A stretch of 61,870 nucleotides of DNA from Kiritimatiellia bacterium (lineage in GTDB: Bacteria; Verrucomicrobiota; Kiritimatiellia; JAAZAB01): assembly GCA_028715905.1 (NCBI GenBank), contig JAQUQV010000005.1, forward strand, positions 1 to 61,870. The letters are read 5' to 3'. Shown here piece by piece: positions 33,711 through 43,224 of this stretch. Every line of letters begins with the position of its first letter. The stretch's first letter is position 1. The translations under genes were made by a program, and so were the position numbers. The notes under the pieces were generated by a model. That model saw only the letters and a program-made list of their open reading frames with translations. It had not been told where the DNA came from and did no database searches.

Positions 33711-34577
33711 TTGCACAGAATTATTTCAAAAAAACAGCTGTCGGCCGATGTCTTCATGATGCGCATAGAAGCGCCGCTCATTGCCTCCGAGCGGCGGCCG
33801 GGGCAGTTTATCATCCTTCAGCTTGACACCGACTACGGCGAGCGCATTCCGCTGACCATCGCCGACGCCGACCCGCGGGAAGGCTCCATTTCCATAATTT
33901 TCCAGGTGGTGGGCGGCACAACCCGCCGTCTGGCCGCGCTCAAGGAAGGCGCATCCATTGAAAACATGGCCGGACCGCTCGGCCGGCCGACCCATATTGA
34001 AAAATTCGGGACCGTGGTCTGCGTCGGCGGCGGCATCGGCGCGGCGCCGCTTTACCCGATCGTGCAGGGCATGAAGCGCGCCGGCAACCGGCTGGTCGTC
34101 ATCCTGGGCGCCCGCAATAAATCCCTGCTTATTCTGGAAGATGAAATGCGCGCCCTCTCCGATGAATTGATCGTTTGCACCGACGACGGTTCCTATGGCC
34201 GCAAGGCGCTGGTAACCGAGCCGCTCAAGGAAATCTGTGCTGCGGAAAAAAAGCCGGATCTGGCCGTGGCTATCGGCCCGCCGATCATGATGAAATTCTG
34301 CGCGGAAACCACCCGGCCTTTCGCCGTGCCGACGGTTGTTTCGCTGAACACGATCATGGTGGATGGCACCGGGATGTGCGGCGGATGCCGTGTAACGGTC
34401 GGCGGTAAAACAAAATTTGTCTGCGTGGACGGCCCTGAATTTGACGGGCATCAGGTTGATTTTGATAACATGATGAAAAGGCTGAAAGCTTATAAGGGCC
34501 AGGAAGACCATGCCCGCGAGCAGTGCCGGCTGGAGGGGGAAATTGCAAAGCAGGCACAAAGGGAGAAAGGCACATAG
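33711..34577 (+). CDS. nfnA: NfnA: ferredoxin-NADP oxidoreductase FAD/2Fe-2S subunit
   Basis: 288 residues, starting at TTG 33711 behind a good Shine-Dalgarno (GGGGAG, 6 nt). It has the flavin domain RPGQFIILQ, RIPLTIAD, the NAD domain VVCVGGGIGAAPLYPI and ILGARNKSLLI, TDDGSYGRKALVTEPL, and the C-terminal iron-sulfur cysteines in GTGMCGGCRVTVGGKTKFVC. It is the small subunit of Nfn, which couples NADH and reduced ferredoxin to NADP reduction by flavin-based bifurcation, in the cytoplasm of anaerobes. It resembles SudB and PyrK-like reductases too, but the adjacent GltD-like gene makes Nfn the best reading. The last codons (KQAQREKGT) run into an intergenic repeat. Confidence 0.9.
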   Translation: MHRIISKKQLSADVFMMRIEAPLIASERRPGQFIILQLDTDYGERIPLTIADADPREGSISIIFQVVGGTTRRLAALKEGASIENMAGPLGRPTHIEKFGTVVCVGGGIGAAPLYPIVQGMKRAGNRLVVILGARNKSLLILEDEMRALSDELIVCTDDGSYGRKALVTEPLKEICAAEKKPDLAVAIGPPIMMKFCAETTRPFAVPTVVSLNTIMVDGTGMCGGCRVTVGGKTKFVCVDGPEFDGHQVDFDNMMKRLKAYKGQEDHAREQCRLEGEIAKQAQREKGT

Positions 34578-34586
34578 GCACAAAGT
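34552..34586 (+). repeat. GGCACAAAG-type short tandem repeat
   Basis: GGCACAAAGGGAGAAAGGCA is followed by CATAGGCACAAAGT, i.e. imperfect units of about 7 to 14 bp. Similar strings occur at 23841-23875 (with the same CATAG and ACAAAGGCGCAAAGT parts) and, inverted, at 46153-46166. The copy at nfnA covers the last codons and the stop. Confidence 0.5.
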
Positions 34587-34625
34587 CAGAATTCAGAATA
34601 AACCGACATAGATGGAGTATAACGT

Positions 34626-36116
34626 TTGAATTTACATGCCACCAAAGAAGAACTGGCCGAAGAGGCGCGAAAAAAACTTGAGGAAATTGCGGGGCTTCCC
34701 CAGCCGCTCAAGGCAAAAGACCGCCTGCAGATTCCGGCGCAGGAAATGCCCAGCCAGCCCCCCGTTGAGCGCCGGGCTAATGTGCGCGAGGTGGCGCTCG
34801 GCTATTCGCCCGAGCAGGCAAAGCTTGAGGCCATGCGCTGTCTGCAGTGTAAGAACGCGCCTTGCGTTGCGGGTTGCCCGGTGGGCATAAATATTCCCGG
34901 CTTTATCAACGCCATTGCCCGGGAAGATTTTCGGCAGGCGATTAGCATCATAAAGCAGAACAGCCTGCTCCCCGCCGTCTGCGGCCGGGTTTGCCCCCAG
35001 GAAACGCAATGTCAATTGCCGTGCACCGTCGGCAAATCCCTGAAGGACGTCAACAAGGCCGTGGCCATCGGCCGGCTGGAAAGGTTTGCGGCCGACTGGG
35101 AACGCGAACAGGGTAAAACCGCGCCGCCGCGGGTGAAACCCGCCACCGGACGGAAAGCGGCCGTGATCGGGAGCGGCCCGGCCGGCATCACGGTCGCCGC
35201 CGATGTCCGCCGCGCGGGCCATGCCGTCACCATGTTTGAAGCTTTCCACAAGACCGGCGGCGTGCTCGTTTACGGCATCCCCGAGTTCCGTCTGCCGAAA
35301 CAGATCGTCCAGCTTGAAATTGATACCTTGAAAGCCATGGGGGTGGAAATCAAAACCAATTTCGTCGTCGGCCGGACGCGCCACCTGCTTGACCTCATGA
35401 AAAAGGACGGTTTTGAGGCGGTCTTTATCGGCACGGGCGCCGGCCTGCCGAAATTCATGAATATTGACGGCGAAAACCTGGTGGGCGTTTTTTCGGCCAA
35501 CGAATATCTGACCCGCGCCAATCTGATGAAGGCCTACGACCGCGAACACGCGCAGACGCCGATTTATCGCTCGCGCAAGGTGGCGGTCCTGGGCGGAGGG
35601 AACGTCGCCATGGATTCGGCCAGAATGGCCGTGCGCCTCGGCGCGGAGGAAGTGCATCTCGTCTACCGCCGCACCGAAGTTGAAATGCCGGCCCGGGTGG
35701 AGGAGGTGGCGCACGCCAAGGAGGAGGGCGTGATATTTCATATTCTGCAGAACGCCAAGCGCATTATCGGAGATGAAGACGGCCGGGTAAAGGCGATGGA
35801 ATGCCTTAAATATCAGCTTGGCGAGCCGGATGAATCCGGCCGCCGCCGGCCGGTTGAAATAAAAGGCAGCGAGTTCATCATGGATGTTGACACGGTCATC
35901 TGCGCCATCGGCAATGAATCAAATCCGCTCATTAAACAGACCACGGAAGGGCTTTCCACCACCAAGCGGGGCAATATCATCGTGGATGAAAACGGGAAAA
36001 CGTCGCTGGAGGGCGTGTATGCCGGCGGCGATATTGTCCTGGGCTCGGCGACCGTGATCCTGGCCATGGGCGAAGGCCGGCGCGCCGCGGCGGCGATTAA
36101 CAAATTGCTTGCATAA
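34626..36116 (+). CDS. nfnB: NfnB: glutamate-synthase-beta-like oxidoreductase subunit
   Basis: 496 residues, starting at TTG 34626 with GGAG 8 nt upstream. The N-terminus has two Cys groups for 4Fe-4S clusters (CLQCKNAPCVAGCPVGINIP and CGRVCPQETQC), then VIGSGPAGITVAADVRRAGH (FAD), KTGGVLVYGIPEFRLPKQIV, AVLGGGNVAMDSARMA (NADP), and a C-terminal GVYAGGDIVLGSATVILAMG. This is the GltD-like large subunit of Nfn. The gene is 48 bp after nfnA. A homologous GltD would pair with a GltB, which is absent here. Confidence 0.92.
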   Translation: MNLHATKEELAEEARKKLEEIAGLPQPLKAKDRLQIPAQEMPSQPPVERRANVREVALGYSPEQAKLEAMRCLQCKNAPCVAGCPVGINIPGFINAIAREDFRQAISIIKQNSLLPAVCGRVCPQETQCQLPCTVGKSLKDVNKAVAIGRLERFAADWEREQGKTAPPRVKPATGRKAAVIGSGPAGITVAADVRRAGHAVTMFEAFHKTGGVLVYGIPEFRLPKQIVQLEIDTLKAMGVEIKTNFVVGRTRHLLDLMKKDGFEAVFIGTGAGLPKFMNIDGENLVGVFSANEYLTRANLMKAYDREHAQTPIYRSRKVAVLGGGNVAMDSARMAVRLGAEEVHLVYRRTEVEMPARVEEVAHAKEEGVIFHILQNAKRIIGDEDGRVKAMECLKYQLGEPDESGRRRPVEIKGSEFIMDVDTVICAIGNESNPLIKQTTEGLSTTKRGNIIVDENGKTSLEGVYAGGDIVLGSATVILAMGEGRRAAAAINKLLA

Positions 36117-36183
36117 TGGCCGTATCCATCCCTGCGATCACGGCAGAAACACACATCGGTTATTCCTTGTCGGATATTGGTTT

Positions 36184-37125
36184 CTATTGGACCGGAATCA
36201 TGCCCACGGCCCTGAACCTGCGCGGGGGCAAATGCATCACCCGCCTGAAGGCGCGCGTGAAATGCGCCGGCACGTTGTAGCCCATTTTGAAGGCAATTTC
36301 TTTCTGCGTCAGCCGCGTTTCCTTGAGCAGGCGGCAGGCGGCGAGCATTTTCTGCCGTTGGATATACCGGTAAGGCGCCTGCCCGGTTTCTTTCCTGAAC
36401 ACCCGGCTTAAATGTTCGCGCGATACTCCCAGCCGGGCTGACAGCAGTTTCACGTTGCAGAATTGCTGGAGATTTTTTTGAATCAAACGCTGCGCCTCCC
36501 GCGCTAGGACAAAACCGGCCTCATCTTTCTTGTCCGCGCCGGCACGGCCCTGCGCGAGAACCGCGAAAAGACCGGCAACAATTCTGGCGCCCTCGGCCGG
36601 CATAATCCGCACGGCCCGCCGGTCGTATCTTTGCCAGGCCATGATTTCCGGAATATAACCGGTTTCCGGCGGCAGTTGAAAAACATGTCCGTATTTGCGC
36701 GCGAATTCGCGGGTCATGGAAATCCCGGCCGGCCCGGCAAAACAGAGATACACAAACTCCCACGGCTCCCGCCCGTCTTCAGGATAATAATAGGCCGTGG
36801 CCGGGTCGTTGACTTCGCAAAGGAATCCGCGCCCGGCCGGCAGGCGATATGTTTTTTTGCCGGAACGGAACCGCCCCTCACCCGCCAGCGTGAATTTGAA
36901 GAGACAATGCCCTTCCGATTTCCGGAAGCGGCCTTCATACCGGTAGCTTGGATCGGCAATGCGTTCCGCGCAGATGTAGAGCAGCTGCGGGAAAGCCGCC
37001 ATGGGCTGCGCCGTCTGGAATTGCGTCATCCATAATTTGGATGAAGCGGGTTTTTTGCGGTCTATCAGACAGCCGTCGCAGGGCTGAGCGCCGCCAGTGA
37101 AGGGGGGTTGCTTTTTGTTTGTCAC
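36184..37125 (-). CDS. AraC-family transcriptional regulator
   Basis: 313 residues. The N-terminal half is a sugar-sensing cupin-like domain (YRLPAGRGFLCEVNDPATAY, WEFVYLCFAG), preceded by a Cys pair (PCDGC). The C-terminal HTH pair reads VKLLSARLGVSREHLSRVFR, ETGQAPYRYIQRQKM and LTQKEIAFKMGYNVPAHFTR. It faces a GH4 glycosidase gene across a 154-bp divergent region and is likely its activator. Members with this domain layout respond to a mono- or disaccharide. The terminal RFRAVG follows the second HTH as usual. Confidence 0.92.
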   Translation of the reverse strand: MTNKKQPPFTGGAQPCDGCLIDRKKPASSKLWMTQFQTAQPMAAFPQLLYICAERIADPSYRYEGRFRKSEGHCLFKFTLAGEGRFRSGKKTYRLPAGRGFLCEVNDPATAYYYPEDGREPWEFVYLCFAGPAGISMTREFARKYGHVFQLPPETGYIPEIMAWQRYDRRAVRIMPAEGARIVAGLFAVLAQGRAGADKKDEAGFVLAREAQRLIQKNLQQFCNVKLLSARLGVSREHLSRVFRKETGQAPYRYIQRQKMLAACRLLKETRLTQKEIAFKMGYNVPAHFTRAFRRVMHLPPRRFRAVGMIPVQ

Positions 37126-37147
37126 AATTTGGTAATTAATATCAATA

Positions 37148-37183
37148 ATTGGACATTGTTGCCAATAAAAAAAGTGTTATATT
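37148..37183 (+). promoter_or_regulatory. GH4 promoter with ATTGG/CCAAT inverted repeat
   Basis: TTGTTG (37156-37161) and TATATT (37178-37183) are 16 bp apart, reading toward the GH4 gene. The inverted repeat ATTGG (37148-37152) and CCAAT (37162-37166), 9 bp apart, straddles the -35 element. This is where the divergent AraC regulator could bind. The region 37126-37200 is the most AT-rich of the neighbourhood. Confidence 0.5.
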
Positions 37184-37279
37184 GGGTCAACGATTAAAAA
37201 ACACCCTGTGCTAATCGGGTAATTATGGAAGAATTTCCGCCGAACTTGCTCAAAGAAAATTCAATGAAAGGGTAAAAAA

Positions 37280-38611
37280 ATGGCCAAAATAACGTTTATC
37301 GGAGCGGGCAGTTTCGGGTTCACGCGCAATCTGGTGAAGGATATCCTGACCTTTCCCCTCCTGCGCGGTTCAACCCTGGTTTTAATGGATATTGACCGGG
37401 AACGGCTTGCCTTCATAAAAAAGGCCGTGGAAAGAATTGTCATGGAAGGCAAATACCCGGCCAAAGTTGTTACGACCACGAACCGGCGCGCGGCGCTGGA
37501 GGGGGCGGACGCGGTTATCTGCACGATTCTGGCCGGGGGCGTGGACGTCTGGCAGCATGACATTCTTATTCCGAAAAAATTCGGCGTTGATATGAATGTC
37601 GGCGATACGCGCAGCGTGGCGGGTGTTTTCCGCGCCCTGCGCACGATTCCGGTCATGCTCGGTATCGGCCGCGACATGGAAGAGCTTTGTCCCGACGCGA
37701 TCCTGCTGAATTACACCAATCCCATGGCCATGCTCTGCCGCGCTTTGCAGAGGGAGACCAAAATAAAGGTTACCGGTCTGTGCCACAGCGTGCAGGGCAC
37801 GGCCCGCGACCTTGCGGGCTGGATCAAGGCGCCCATGGACGAAATCACCTATCTCTGCGCGGGGATCAATCATCAATCCTGGTTCCTTAAATTTGAACGG
37901 AACCGCCGGGACGCCTATCCCCTCTTGCGCCGGGCAATGAAGGATAAAAAAATCCGCAACGCGGAACAGGTGCGCAATGAAATGTTTTTACAGCTCGGTT
38001 ATTATGTTACCGAGTCAAGCGGGCACAACTCGGAATACAACTGGTGGTTCCGCAAGCGGCCCGACCTGATTAAAAAATACTGCACCCGCGGAACGGCCTG
38101 GAATCCTGGTCATTACGCCTTCATTCTGCGTCATTACCGCCGGCAGGGGAAAAACTGGAAACAGGAAATAATAAAAAAATGGCTGAACAATTCCAAGCCG
38201 TTGGATCTGAAGAGGGGATTGGAATACGCCGCCAGCATCATCAACGCTTATATGGGCGGGGAAACCTTTGAGTTTAACGGCAATGTTCCGAATACCGGAA
38301 TTATTCCGAATCTTCCCCAAAACGTTTGTGTGGAAGTGCCGGTTTTTGCCAACCGGCGCGGGTTTAATCCGGCTTATGTCGGTCCGCTGCCGCCGCAATG
38401 CGCGGCCCTCAACAACGCCAGCATCGCGGTGGAGGAAATGGCCGTGGAAGCGGCCATCACCGGAGACCCCCGCCTTGTGTTTCATGCCGTTGCCTATGAC
38501 CCGCTTTCGGCCGCCGTGCTTTCCCTGGAGGAAATCAGGGAAATGACGCAGGCCATGCTGATACGCAACCGGCCCTATTTGCCGCAGTTCAGGAATATCA
38601 GGATCAAATGA
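37280..38611 (+). CDS. GH4 family glycosidase (alpha-galactosidase/alpha-glucosidase type)
   Basis: 443 residues of the NAD- and Mn-dependent GH4 family. [16 protein letters not shown] (4-19) is the NAD loop, [10 protein letters not shown] the dinucleotide acidic end, [14 protein letters not shown] (from 143) the NP motif, LCHSVQGT (167-174) the metal-binding Cys and His, and GINHQSWFL (195-203) the second metal His. These enzymes hydrolyse glycosides through oxidation at C3. The exact sugar (galactose, glucose, galacturonate) cannot be fixed by these motifs, although the MelA/COG1486 branch fits best. It ends convergent with recJ, overlapping its stop by 8 bp. Confidence 0.9.
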   Translation: MAKITFIGAGSFGFTRNLVKDILTFPLLRGSTLVLMDIDRERLAFIKKAVERIVMEGKYPAKVVTTTNRRAALEGADAVICTILAGGVDVWQHDILIPKKFGVDMNVGDTRSVAGVFRALRTIPVMLGIGRDMEELCPDAILLNYTNPMAMLCRALQRETKIKVTGLCHSVQGTARDLAGWIKAPMDEITYLCAGINHQSWFLKFERNRRDAYPLLRRAMKDKKIRNAEQVRNEMFLQLGYYVTESSGHNSEYNWWFRKRPDLIKKYCTRGTAWNPGHYAFILRHYRRQGKNWKQEIIKKWLNNSKPLDLKRGLEYAASIINAYMGGETFEFNGNVPNTGIIPNLPQNVCVEVPVFANRRGFNPAYVGPLPPQCAALNNASIAVEEMAVEAAITGDPRLVFHAVAYDPLSAAVLSLEEIREMTQAMLIRNRPYLPQFRNIRIK

Positions 38612-40355
38612 GGCCGGGATCGCCGTCCGGCGGCGTCCGGCGCCAGTCCAGCACGTTCAATTCCAGGTTTTCGGATCCGTTAAAGGAGTTTTTCCTGATC
38701 TGAAAGGCAACATCTAGCAAGCTTTCCGTGATATTCCGCGCCGCCGTTTCGGCCGCGCCTTCCGCGCGGTTAAAGGCAATGGCGCCCGCTGTTGACCGGC
38801 CGTCGGAAATATTGAAACGCAAATGTTTCCGGCCCACAATGCGCGGCTTGCCGGCGATTTTCACGCCGCGCGCGGCGAAAACCGGCCTGGGATTATCCTG
38901 GCCGAAAGGCGCCAGCAGTTCCAGCGCTTTGAAATTTTCATTGGAAATGTCATTGAGTTTAATCCAGGCGTTGATCGTCTGGATTGGCCTCAAATCCTTG
39001 TGTTTCAGTGTTTTTTCGGCCGCCCGGTTGAAATCTTCGCGGAACTTCTGATAATTTTTTTCCTCTATTTCCAATCCGGCCGCCATGGCGTGTCCGCCGC
39101 AGGCCTTCAGCAATCCCCGGCAGGCGTTTAGTCCGTCCAGAATATTGTAGGCCGCGATGCTTCTTCCGGAGCCGCGTCCGGAGCCGTGTTCGTCAAATCC
39201 GATCGCAACCACCGGCCGGTGATAACGTTTGGACAGCCGCGAGGCCACGATGCCGATGACGCCGACGTGCCATCCGCGCCGTCCGACGGCAAGTCCGTAA
39301 TGGACATCCGGCTTGAAATAACCGTCAATTTCCGCGGTGGCGGCCTCCAGGATTTCCGCCTCAATCTTTTGCCGCGCGCGGTTGGCCTCGTCAAGGCTTC
39401 TGGCGATTGCGCGGGCGCGGTTTTCGTCCCCGGTCAGGAAAAGCTCCAGGGCCGTTTCGGCCGTGTCCAGCCTTCCGGCGGCATTCAAGCGCGGCGCGAT
39501 GCAGAAGGCGAGGTGATAAGCATCCAGACGGTTTTTCAGCGCGGCGACTTCTTTCAGCGCGCGCCAGCCGGGCGCATTGGATGCGTTCAGTTGCTCAAGG
39601 CCGCGGCGGACAAAGATGCGGTTTTCGTTGAGCAGGGGCACGATATCGGCCACCGTGCCGAGCGCCACCAGGTCCAGGTGCTCTCTCAGGTCAATTTCCG
39701 CCGCCGGGAGTTTGTTCTTTTTTCCGTGTTTCAGCATGGCATGGCAGAGCTTGAAAACCACCCCGACTCCGGCCAGCATTTTTAAATGTTCCGGTCCGCC
39801 CAGTTTGGGATTGACGATTGCCGCGGCCGCGGGCATAACATTCCCGGGCTCGTGATGGTCGGTAATGACAAGCTCAATGCCGGCGGCCCTGATGAATTCG
39901 GCCGGTTCCGCCGCCGTTATGCCGCAGTCAACGGTGATGATCAGGTCCGGTTTGCCCCGTTTGAACCCCCTTTGCAGGGCCGCCGGGCTTAAACCGTAGC
40001 CTTCTTCAAGCCGGTCCGGCAAACAGACGGTAAGGGCCCCGGCTCCCAGCCGGCGCAGGACCTGCGCGAGCAGCGCCGCGCCGGCGATGCCGTCCACGTC
40101 GTAATCGCCGTAGACCAGGATGCTTTCCTTGTTTTCAACGGCCCGCCAGATTCTGGCGGAGGCGGCTTCCATGCCGGGGATAAGGAAGGGATCGGAAACT
40201 TCTCTCAGTTGGGGCGCCAGAAAACGGGCGACTTCCCCGACGTTGCTGAAACCGTAACCGCCCAGGACGCGCGCCAGGAGCGCGGGGAGATGCAGGTCGT
40301 CCGCCAGGCGGCGCGCAAAATTTTCATCGGATGGTTTGGTCTGCCATATTTTCAA
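38604..40355 (-). CDS. recJ: Single-stranded-DNA-specific exonuclease RecJ
   Basis: 583 residues. The DHH phosphoesterase core shows [48 protein letters not shown], and the DHHA1 domain has [20 protein letters not shown] and GSGRSI with [12 protein letters not shown]. The length matches RecJ. The N-terminus [19 protein letters not shown] is the usual RecJ start. It removes 5'-ended single strands in recombination and mismatch repair. The gene lies 6 bp after gcvPB. Confidence 0.96.
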   Translation of the reverse strand: MKIWQTKPSDENFARRLADDLHLPALLARVLGGYGFSNVGEVARFLAPQLREVSDPFLIPGMEAASARIWRAVENKESILVYGDYDVDGIAGAALLAQVLRRLGAGALTVCLPDRLEEGYGLSPAALQRGFKRGKPDLIITVDCGITAAEPAEFIRAAGIELVITDHHEPGNVMPAAAAIVNPKLGGPEHLKMLAGVGVVFKLCHAMLKHGKKNKLPAAEIDLREHLDLVALGTVADIVPLLNENRIFVRRGLEQLNASNAPGWRALKEVAALKNRLDAYHLAFCIAPRLNAAGRLDTAETALELFLTGDENRARAIARSLDEANRARQKIEAEILEAATAEIDGYFKPDVHYGLAVGRRGWHVGVIGIVASRLSKRYHRPVVAIGFDEHGSGRGSGRSIAAYNILDGLNACRGLLKACGGHAMAAGLEIEEKNYQKFREDFNRAAEKTLKHKDLRPIQTINAWIKLNDISNENFKALELLAPFGQDNPRPVFAARGVKIAGKPRIVGRKHLRFNISDGRSTAGAIAFNRAEGAAETAARNITESLLDVAFQIRKNSFNGSENLELNVLDWRRTPPDGDPGLI

Positions 40356-40361
40356 TGCCGT

Positions 40362-41807
40362 TCAACCCTGAAAAACCAAGTCCATATTGCGCGCGGCGGC
40401 GACCTCGTCCAACCGTCCGATCGGGGCGTTGCCGGGAGCGGTTTTGAGTTCGGCCGGTTTTTTGCGGGCGGTCTCGGCCAGGGCGCGCATGGCGGCGATG
40501 AATTCATCCAGTGTTTCGCGCGTTTCGGTCTCGGTGGGCTCAATCATCATCGCCTCGGGGACGATGAGCGGAAAATAAACGGTGGGCGGATGGATGCCGA
40601 GGTCAATGAGGCCCTTGGCGATATCCAGGGCGCGGATTCCGTTTTCGGCGAAGCGCCGGGCGCTGAGCACGCACTCGTGCAGGCAGGGGCCGTCATAATC
40701 CGGCGGGAAGCAATCGCGCAGTTTGGCGAGCACATAATTGGCGTTGAGCACGGCGTGATTGCTTGCCGCGCGCAGTCCTTCGCGCCCCAGCATCAGGCAA
40801 TAGGCGTAAGCGCGGACCAGCACGCCGAAGTTGCCGTAAAAAGGCGCCACGTATCCGATGCTTTTCGGGTAGTCATAGTCAAGGCTGAACATTCCGTCCC
40901 GGTTTTTGACAACGCGCGAAATCGGCAGGTATTGGCGCAGTTTTTCAACCACGCCCACCGGGCCGGCGCCGGGGCCGCCGCCGCCGTGCGGCGTGGAAAA
41001 AGTTTTGTGCAGATTCAGATGGCAGATGTCAAATCCCATTTCGGCGGGCTTGCAGCGGCCGATGACCGCGTTGAAATTGGCACCGTCGTAGTACATGAGG
41101 CCGTCCACGCTGTGGATAATGGCGGCGATTTCGCGCACGTCGGGTTCAAAGAGGCCGAGCGTATTCGGATTGGTCAGCATCATGCCGGCGGTCTGGTCAT
41201 TGACCGCCTTTCTGAGTTCGCCCGGGTCAACGGTTCCGCGGCGGTTGGAGGGGATCGTAACCACCGAAAAGCCCGCGAGGGCGGCGCTGGCCGGGTTGGT
41301 GCCGTGGGCCGAATCCGGAATGATGATTCGCGTTTTTTTGTTGCCGCGGTCGCGGTGGTAGGCGGCGATCAGCATGCTGCCGGTCAGTTCGCCATGCGCG
41401 CCGGCCAGGGGTTGCAGGGTGAACTCCGCCATGCCGGTGATTTCGGAAAGGAGCCGTTCGGTTTCATAGAGCAGGCGCAGGGCGCCCTGGGTAAGCAGGC
41501 CGCCGTGCCGCAATTGCGGCCAGAGCGGATGAATATGGGCAAAACCCGGCAGGGCGGCCGCCAGTTCGCAGGCTTTCGGGTTATGCTTCATGGTGCAGGA
41601 GCCCAGCGGGTAAAAATTAGTGTCAACCGAAAAATTCATCCGCGAAAGGTTGGTGAAGTGCCGCACCACTTCGCTTTCCGGCAATTCCGGCAATTCCGCC
41701 GGGCGGGCGCGCAGTAATTTTGCGTTGATCAGTTTTTCGCCGCCCGCCGGCCGCGGAAACCGGACGGCGCGCCGCCCTTTGACGCTTTTTTCAAATATAA
41801 GTTTCAT
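40362..41807 (-). CDS. gcvPB: Glycine decarboxylase subunit 2 (P-protein beta)
   Basis: 481 residues with the PLP-bearing half of glycine decarboxylase: NFYPLGSCTMKHNPK, LQPLAGAHGELTG, DSAHGTNPASAALAG, HLNLHKTFSTPHGGGGPG (the PLP lysine in HKT) and VGYVAPFYGN-like residues. With GcvPA it releases CO2 from glycine and passes the aminomethyl group to lipoyl-GcvH. The start overlaps the gcvPA stop by 4 bp. An alternate frame on the opposite strand is long only because of codon bias. Confidence 0.96.
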   Translation of the reverse strand: MKLIFEKSVKGRRAVRFPRPAGGEKLINAKLLRARPAELPELPESEVVRHFTNLSRMNFSVDTNFYPLGSCTMKHNPKACELAAALPGFAHIHPLWPQLRHGGLLTQGALRLLYETERLLSEITGMAEFTLQPLAGAHGELTGSMLIAAYHRDRGNKKTRIIIPDSAHGTNPASAALAGFSVVTIPSNRRGTVDPGELRKAVNDQTAGMMLTNPNTLGLFEPDVREIAAIIHSVDGLMYYDGANFNAVIGRCKPAEMGFDICHLNLHKTFSTPHGGGGPGAGPVGVVEKLRQYLPISRVVKNRDGMFSLDYDYPKSIGYVAPFYGNFGVLVRAYAYCLMLGREGLRAASNHAVLNANYVLAKLRDCFPPDYDGPCLHECVLSARRFAENGIRALDIAKGLIDLGIHPPTVYFPLIVPEAMMIEPTETETRETLDEFIAAMRALAETARKKPAELKTAPGNAPIGRLDEVAAARNMDLVFQG

Positions 41808-43147
41808 AACGCCGCCTCCAGCGCGGCGGCAAACGTGTCAATTTCCTCTTTTGTCCGTTTTTCGGTAAAAGCCATCAGCAATTCATTTTCCATGTCCGGA
41901 TAATACCGCGCGAGCGGGAAGCCGGCGGCGAACCCGCGGTCAATCAGGGCGCTGACGGCGTCGGCGGCGTTGCCGGGGAGCGAGAGCGTAAATTCGTTGA
42001 AGAAATAATGGCGGTCAAAAGCCGGTTTTACGCCGGGGATGGCGGTGAGTTTTTGCCAGGCATAGGCGGCGTTCGCCGCGCACGATTCGGCCAGTTCCGC
42101 CAGGCCGCCCTTGCCGAGGAGCGTAAGATAAATCAGCGCCCGCAGAGCGCAAAGCGCTTCGTTGCTGCAGATATTGGAAGTGGCTTTTTCACGCCGGATG
42201 TGCTGTTCGCGCGCCTGCAGCGTAAGCGCGAATCCGCGCCGGCCTTGTGCATCCCGGGCGGCCCCGACCAGGCGTCCCGGCATTTTGTGAACGTGTTTTT
42301 TAAGGGTTGTCATGAAGCCGAGGTAAGGGCCGCCGAAGGAAAGCGGCAGGCCGAGGCATTGGGCTTCACCCGTTACGATATCCGCGCCCATCGCGCCCGG
42401 CGTCTTGATAATTCCGAGCGCCACGGGATAAACCGACACGATGCCGAGCGCTCCGGCGGCGTGCGCCTCCGCGATAAGGTCGGAATAATCGTCCAGGCCT
42501 CCGAAAAAATTGGGGTTTTGCAGGATGAGGGCGGCCGTTTCCGCGGTCAGCAGTTTTTTGATGGCCGGCCGGTCCGCCCGGCCGCCGCGCGCCGGCGTTT
42601 CAATGAATTCAAAGTCAAGGTTGGCGGAATAGCATTTGAGCATGGCGCGGTAAATCGGGTTGACGCCGCCGTCAATGAGCACCCGTCTGCGGCGGGTGAT
42701 GCGGAAGGCCATCATGATGGCTTCAAAAAGCGCCGTGCCGCCGTCGTAGAGGGAGGCGTTGGAAACTTCCATTTCCGTCAGGCGGGTCATACAGGTCTGG
42801 TATTCATAAATGGCCTGCAGGGTTCCCTGGGAAACCTCCGGCTGGTAGGGCGTATAGGCGGTGTAAAACTCGGCGCGGCCGGCGAGCGCGTCCACGGCGG
42901 CCGGGATAAAGTGGTCATAAAATCCTCCCCCGCAAAAATTTACAAGGTGGGTTGAGTTCATCCCGGCCAGAGAAGCCAGGCGCCGGGTCATTTCCATCTC
43001 GGGGAGGCCTGGCGACAGATTAAAATTATCGGTCTGGAGGCCGGATGGGATTCCGGCAAACAGGCCGTCAAAGGATTTCAGTTTTAACTCGGCCAGCATG
43101 GCCCGATCGTCATCCGGACTGCCGGCATGATAGGTCATTCCGCTCAT
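41804..43147 (-). CDS. gcvPA: Glycine decarboxylase subunit 1 (P-protein alpha)
   Basis: 447 residues, the N-terminal half of a split P-protein: SLAGMNSTHLVNFCGGGFYD, YTPYQPEVSQGTLQAIYEYQ (19 residues of the family signature TPYQPE), MTRLTEMEVSNASLYDGGTA, NPIYRAMLKCY, and LGLPLSFGGPYLGF. It forms the active heterodimer with GcvPB. The split form is usual in anaerobes and Gram-positives. The region between its start and gcvT has 77 bp of AT-rich repeats and no gcvH. Confidence 0.95.
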   Translation of the reverse strand: MSGMTYHAGSPDDDRAMLAELKLKSFDGLFAGIPSGLQTDNFNLSPGLPEMEMTRRLASLAGMNSTHLVNFCGGGFYDHFIPAAVDALAGRAEFYTAYTPYQPEVSQGTLQAIYEYQTCMTRLTEMEVSNASLYDGGTALFEAIMMAFRITRRRRVLIDGGVNPIYRAMLKCYSANLDFEFIETPARGGRADRPAIKKLLTAETAALILQNPNFFGGLDDYSDLIAEAHAAGALGIVSVYPVALGIIKTPGAMGADIVTGEAQCLGLPLSFGGPYLGFMTTLKKHVHKMPGRLVGAARDAQGRRGFALTLQAREQHIRREKATSNICSNEALCALRALIYLTLLGKGGLAELAESCAANAAYAWQKLTAIPGVKPAFDRHYFFNEFTLSLPGNAADAVSALIDRGFAAGFPLARYYPDMENELLMAFTEKRTKEEIDTFAAALEAAL

Positions 43148-43149
43148 AT

Positions 43150-43222
43150 TCGTATCTCACTATTTTTGATTTGCGATTTCCGATTTTAAATCCCAAATCC
43201 AAATTCCAAAATCTAAAATTAT
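43150..43222. repeat. AT-rich imperfect repeat between gcvT and gcvPA
   Basis: A string of near-identical 8-12 bp units (GATTTGCGATTTCCGATTTT, AAATCCCAAATCCAAATTCC and AAAATCTAAAATTATC) fills the gap. It is simple-sequence-like, without coding potential, and is sharply more AT-rich than its flanks. Confidence 0.55.
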
Positions 43223-43224
43223 CT

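Noticed and set aside
40209-41717. Long open frame on the plus strand opposite gcvPB (502 codons)
   Set aside because: It is the mirror of a GC-rich, well-conserved gene; the protein has no family pattern and its composition is that of an antisense frame.
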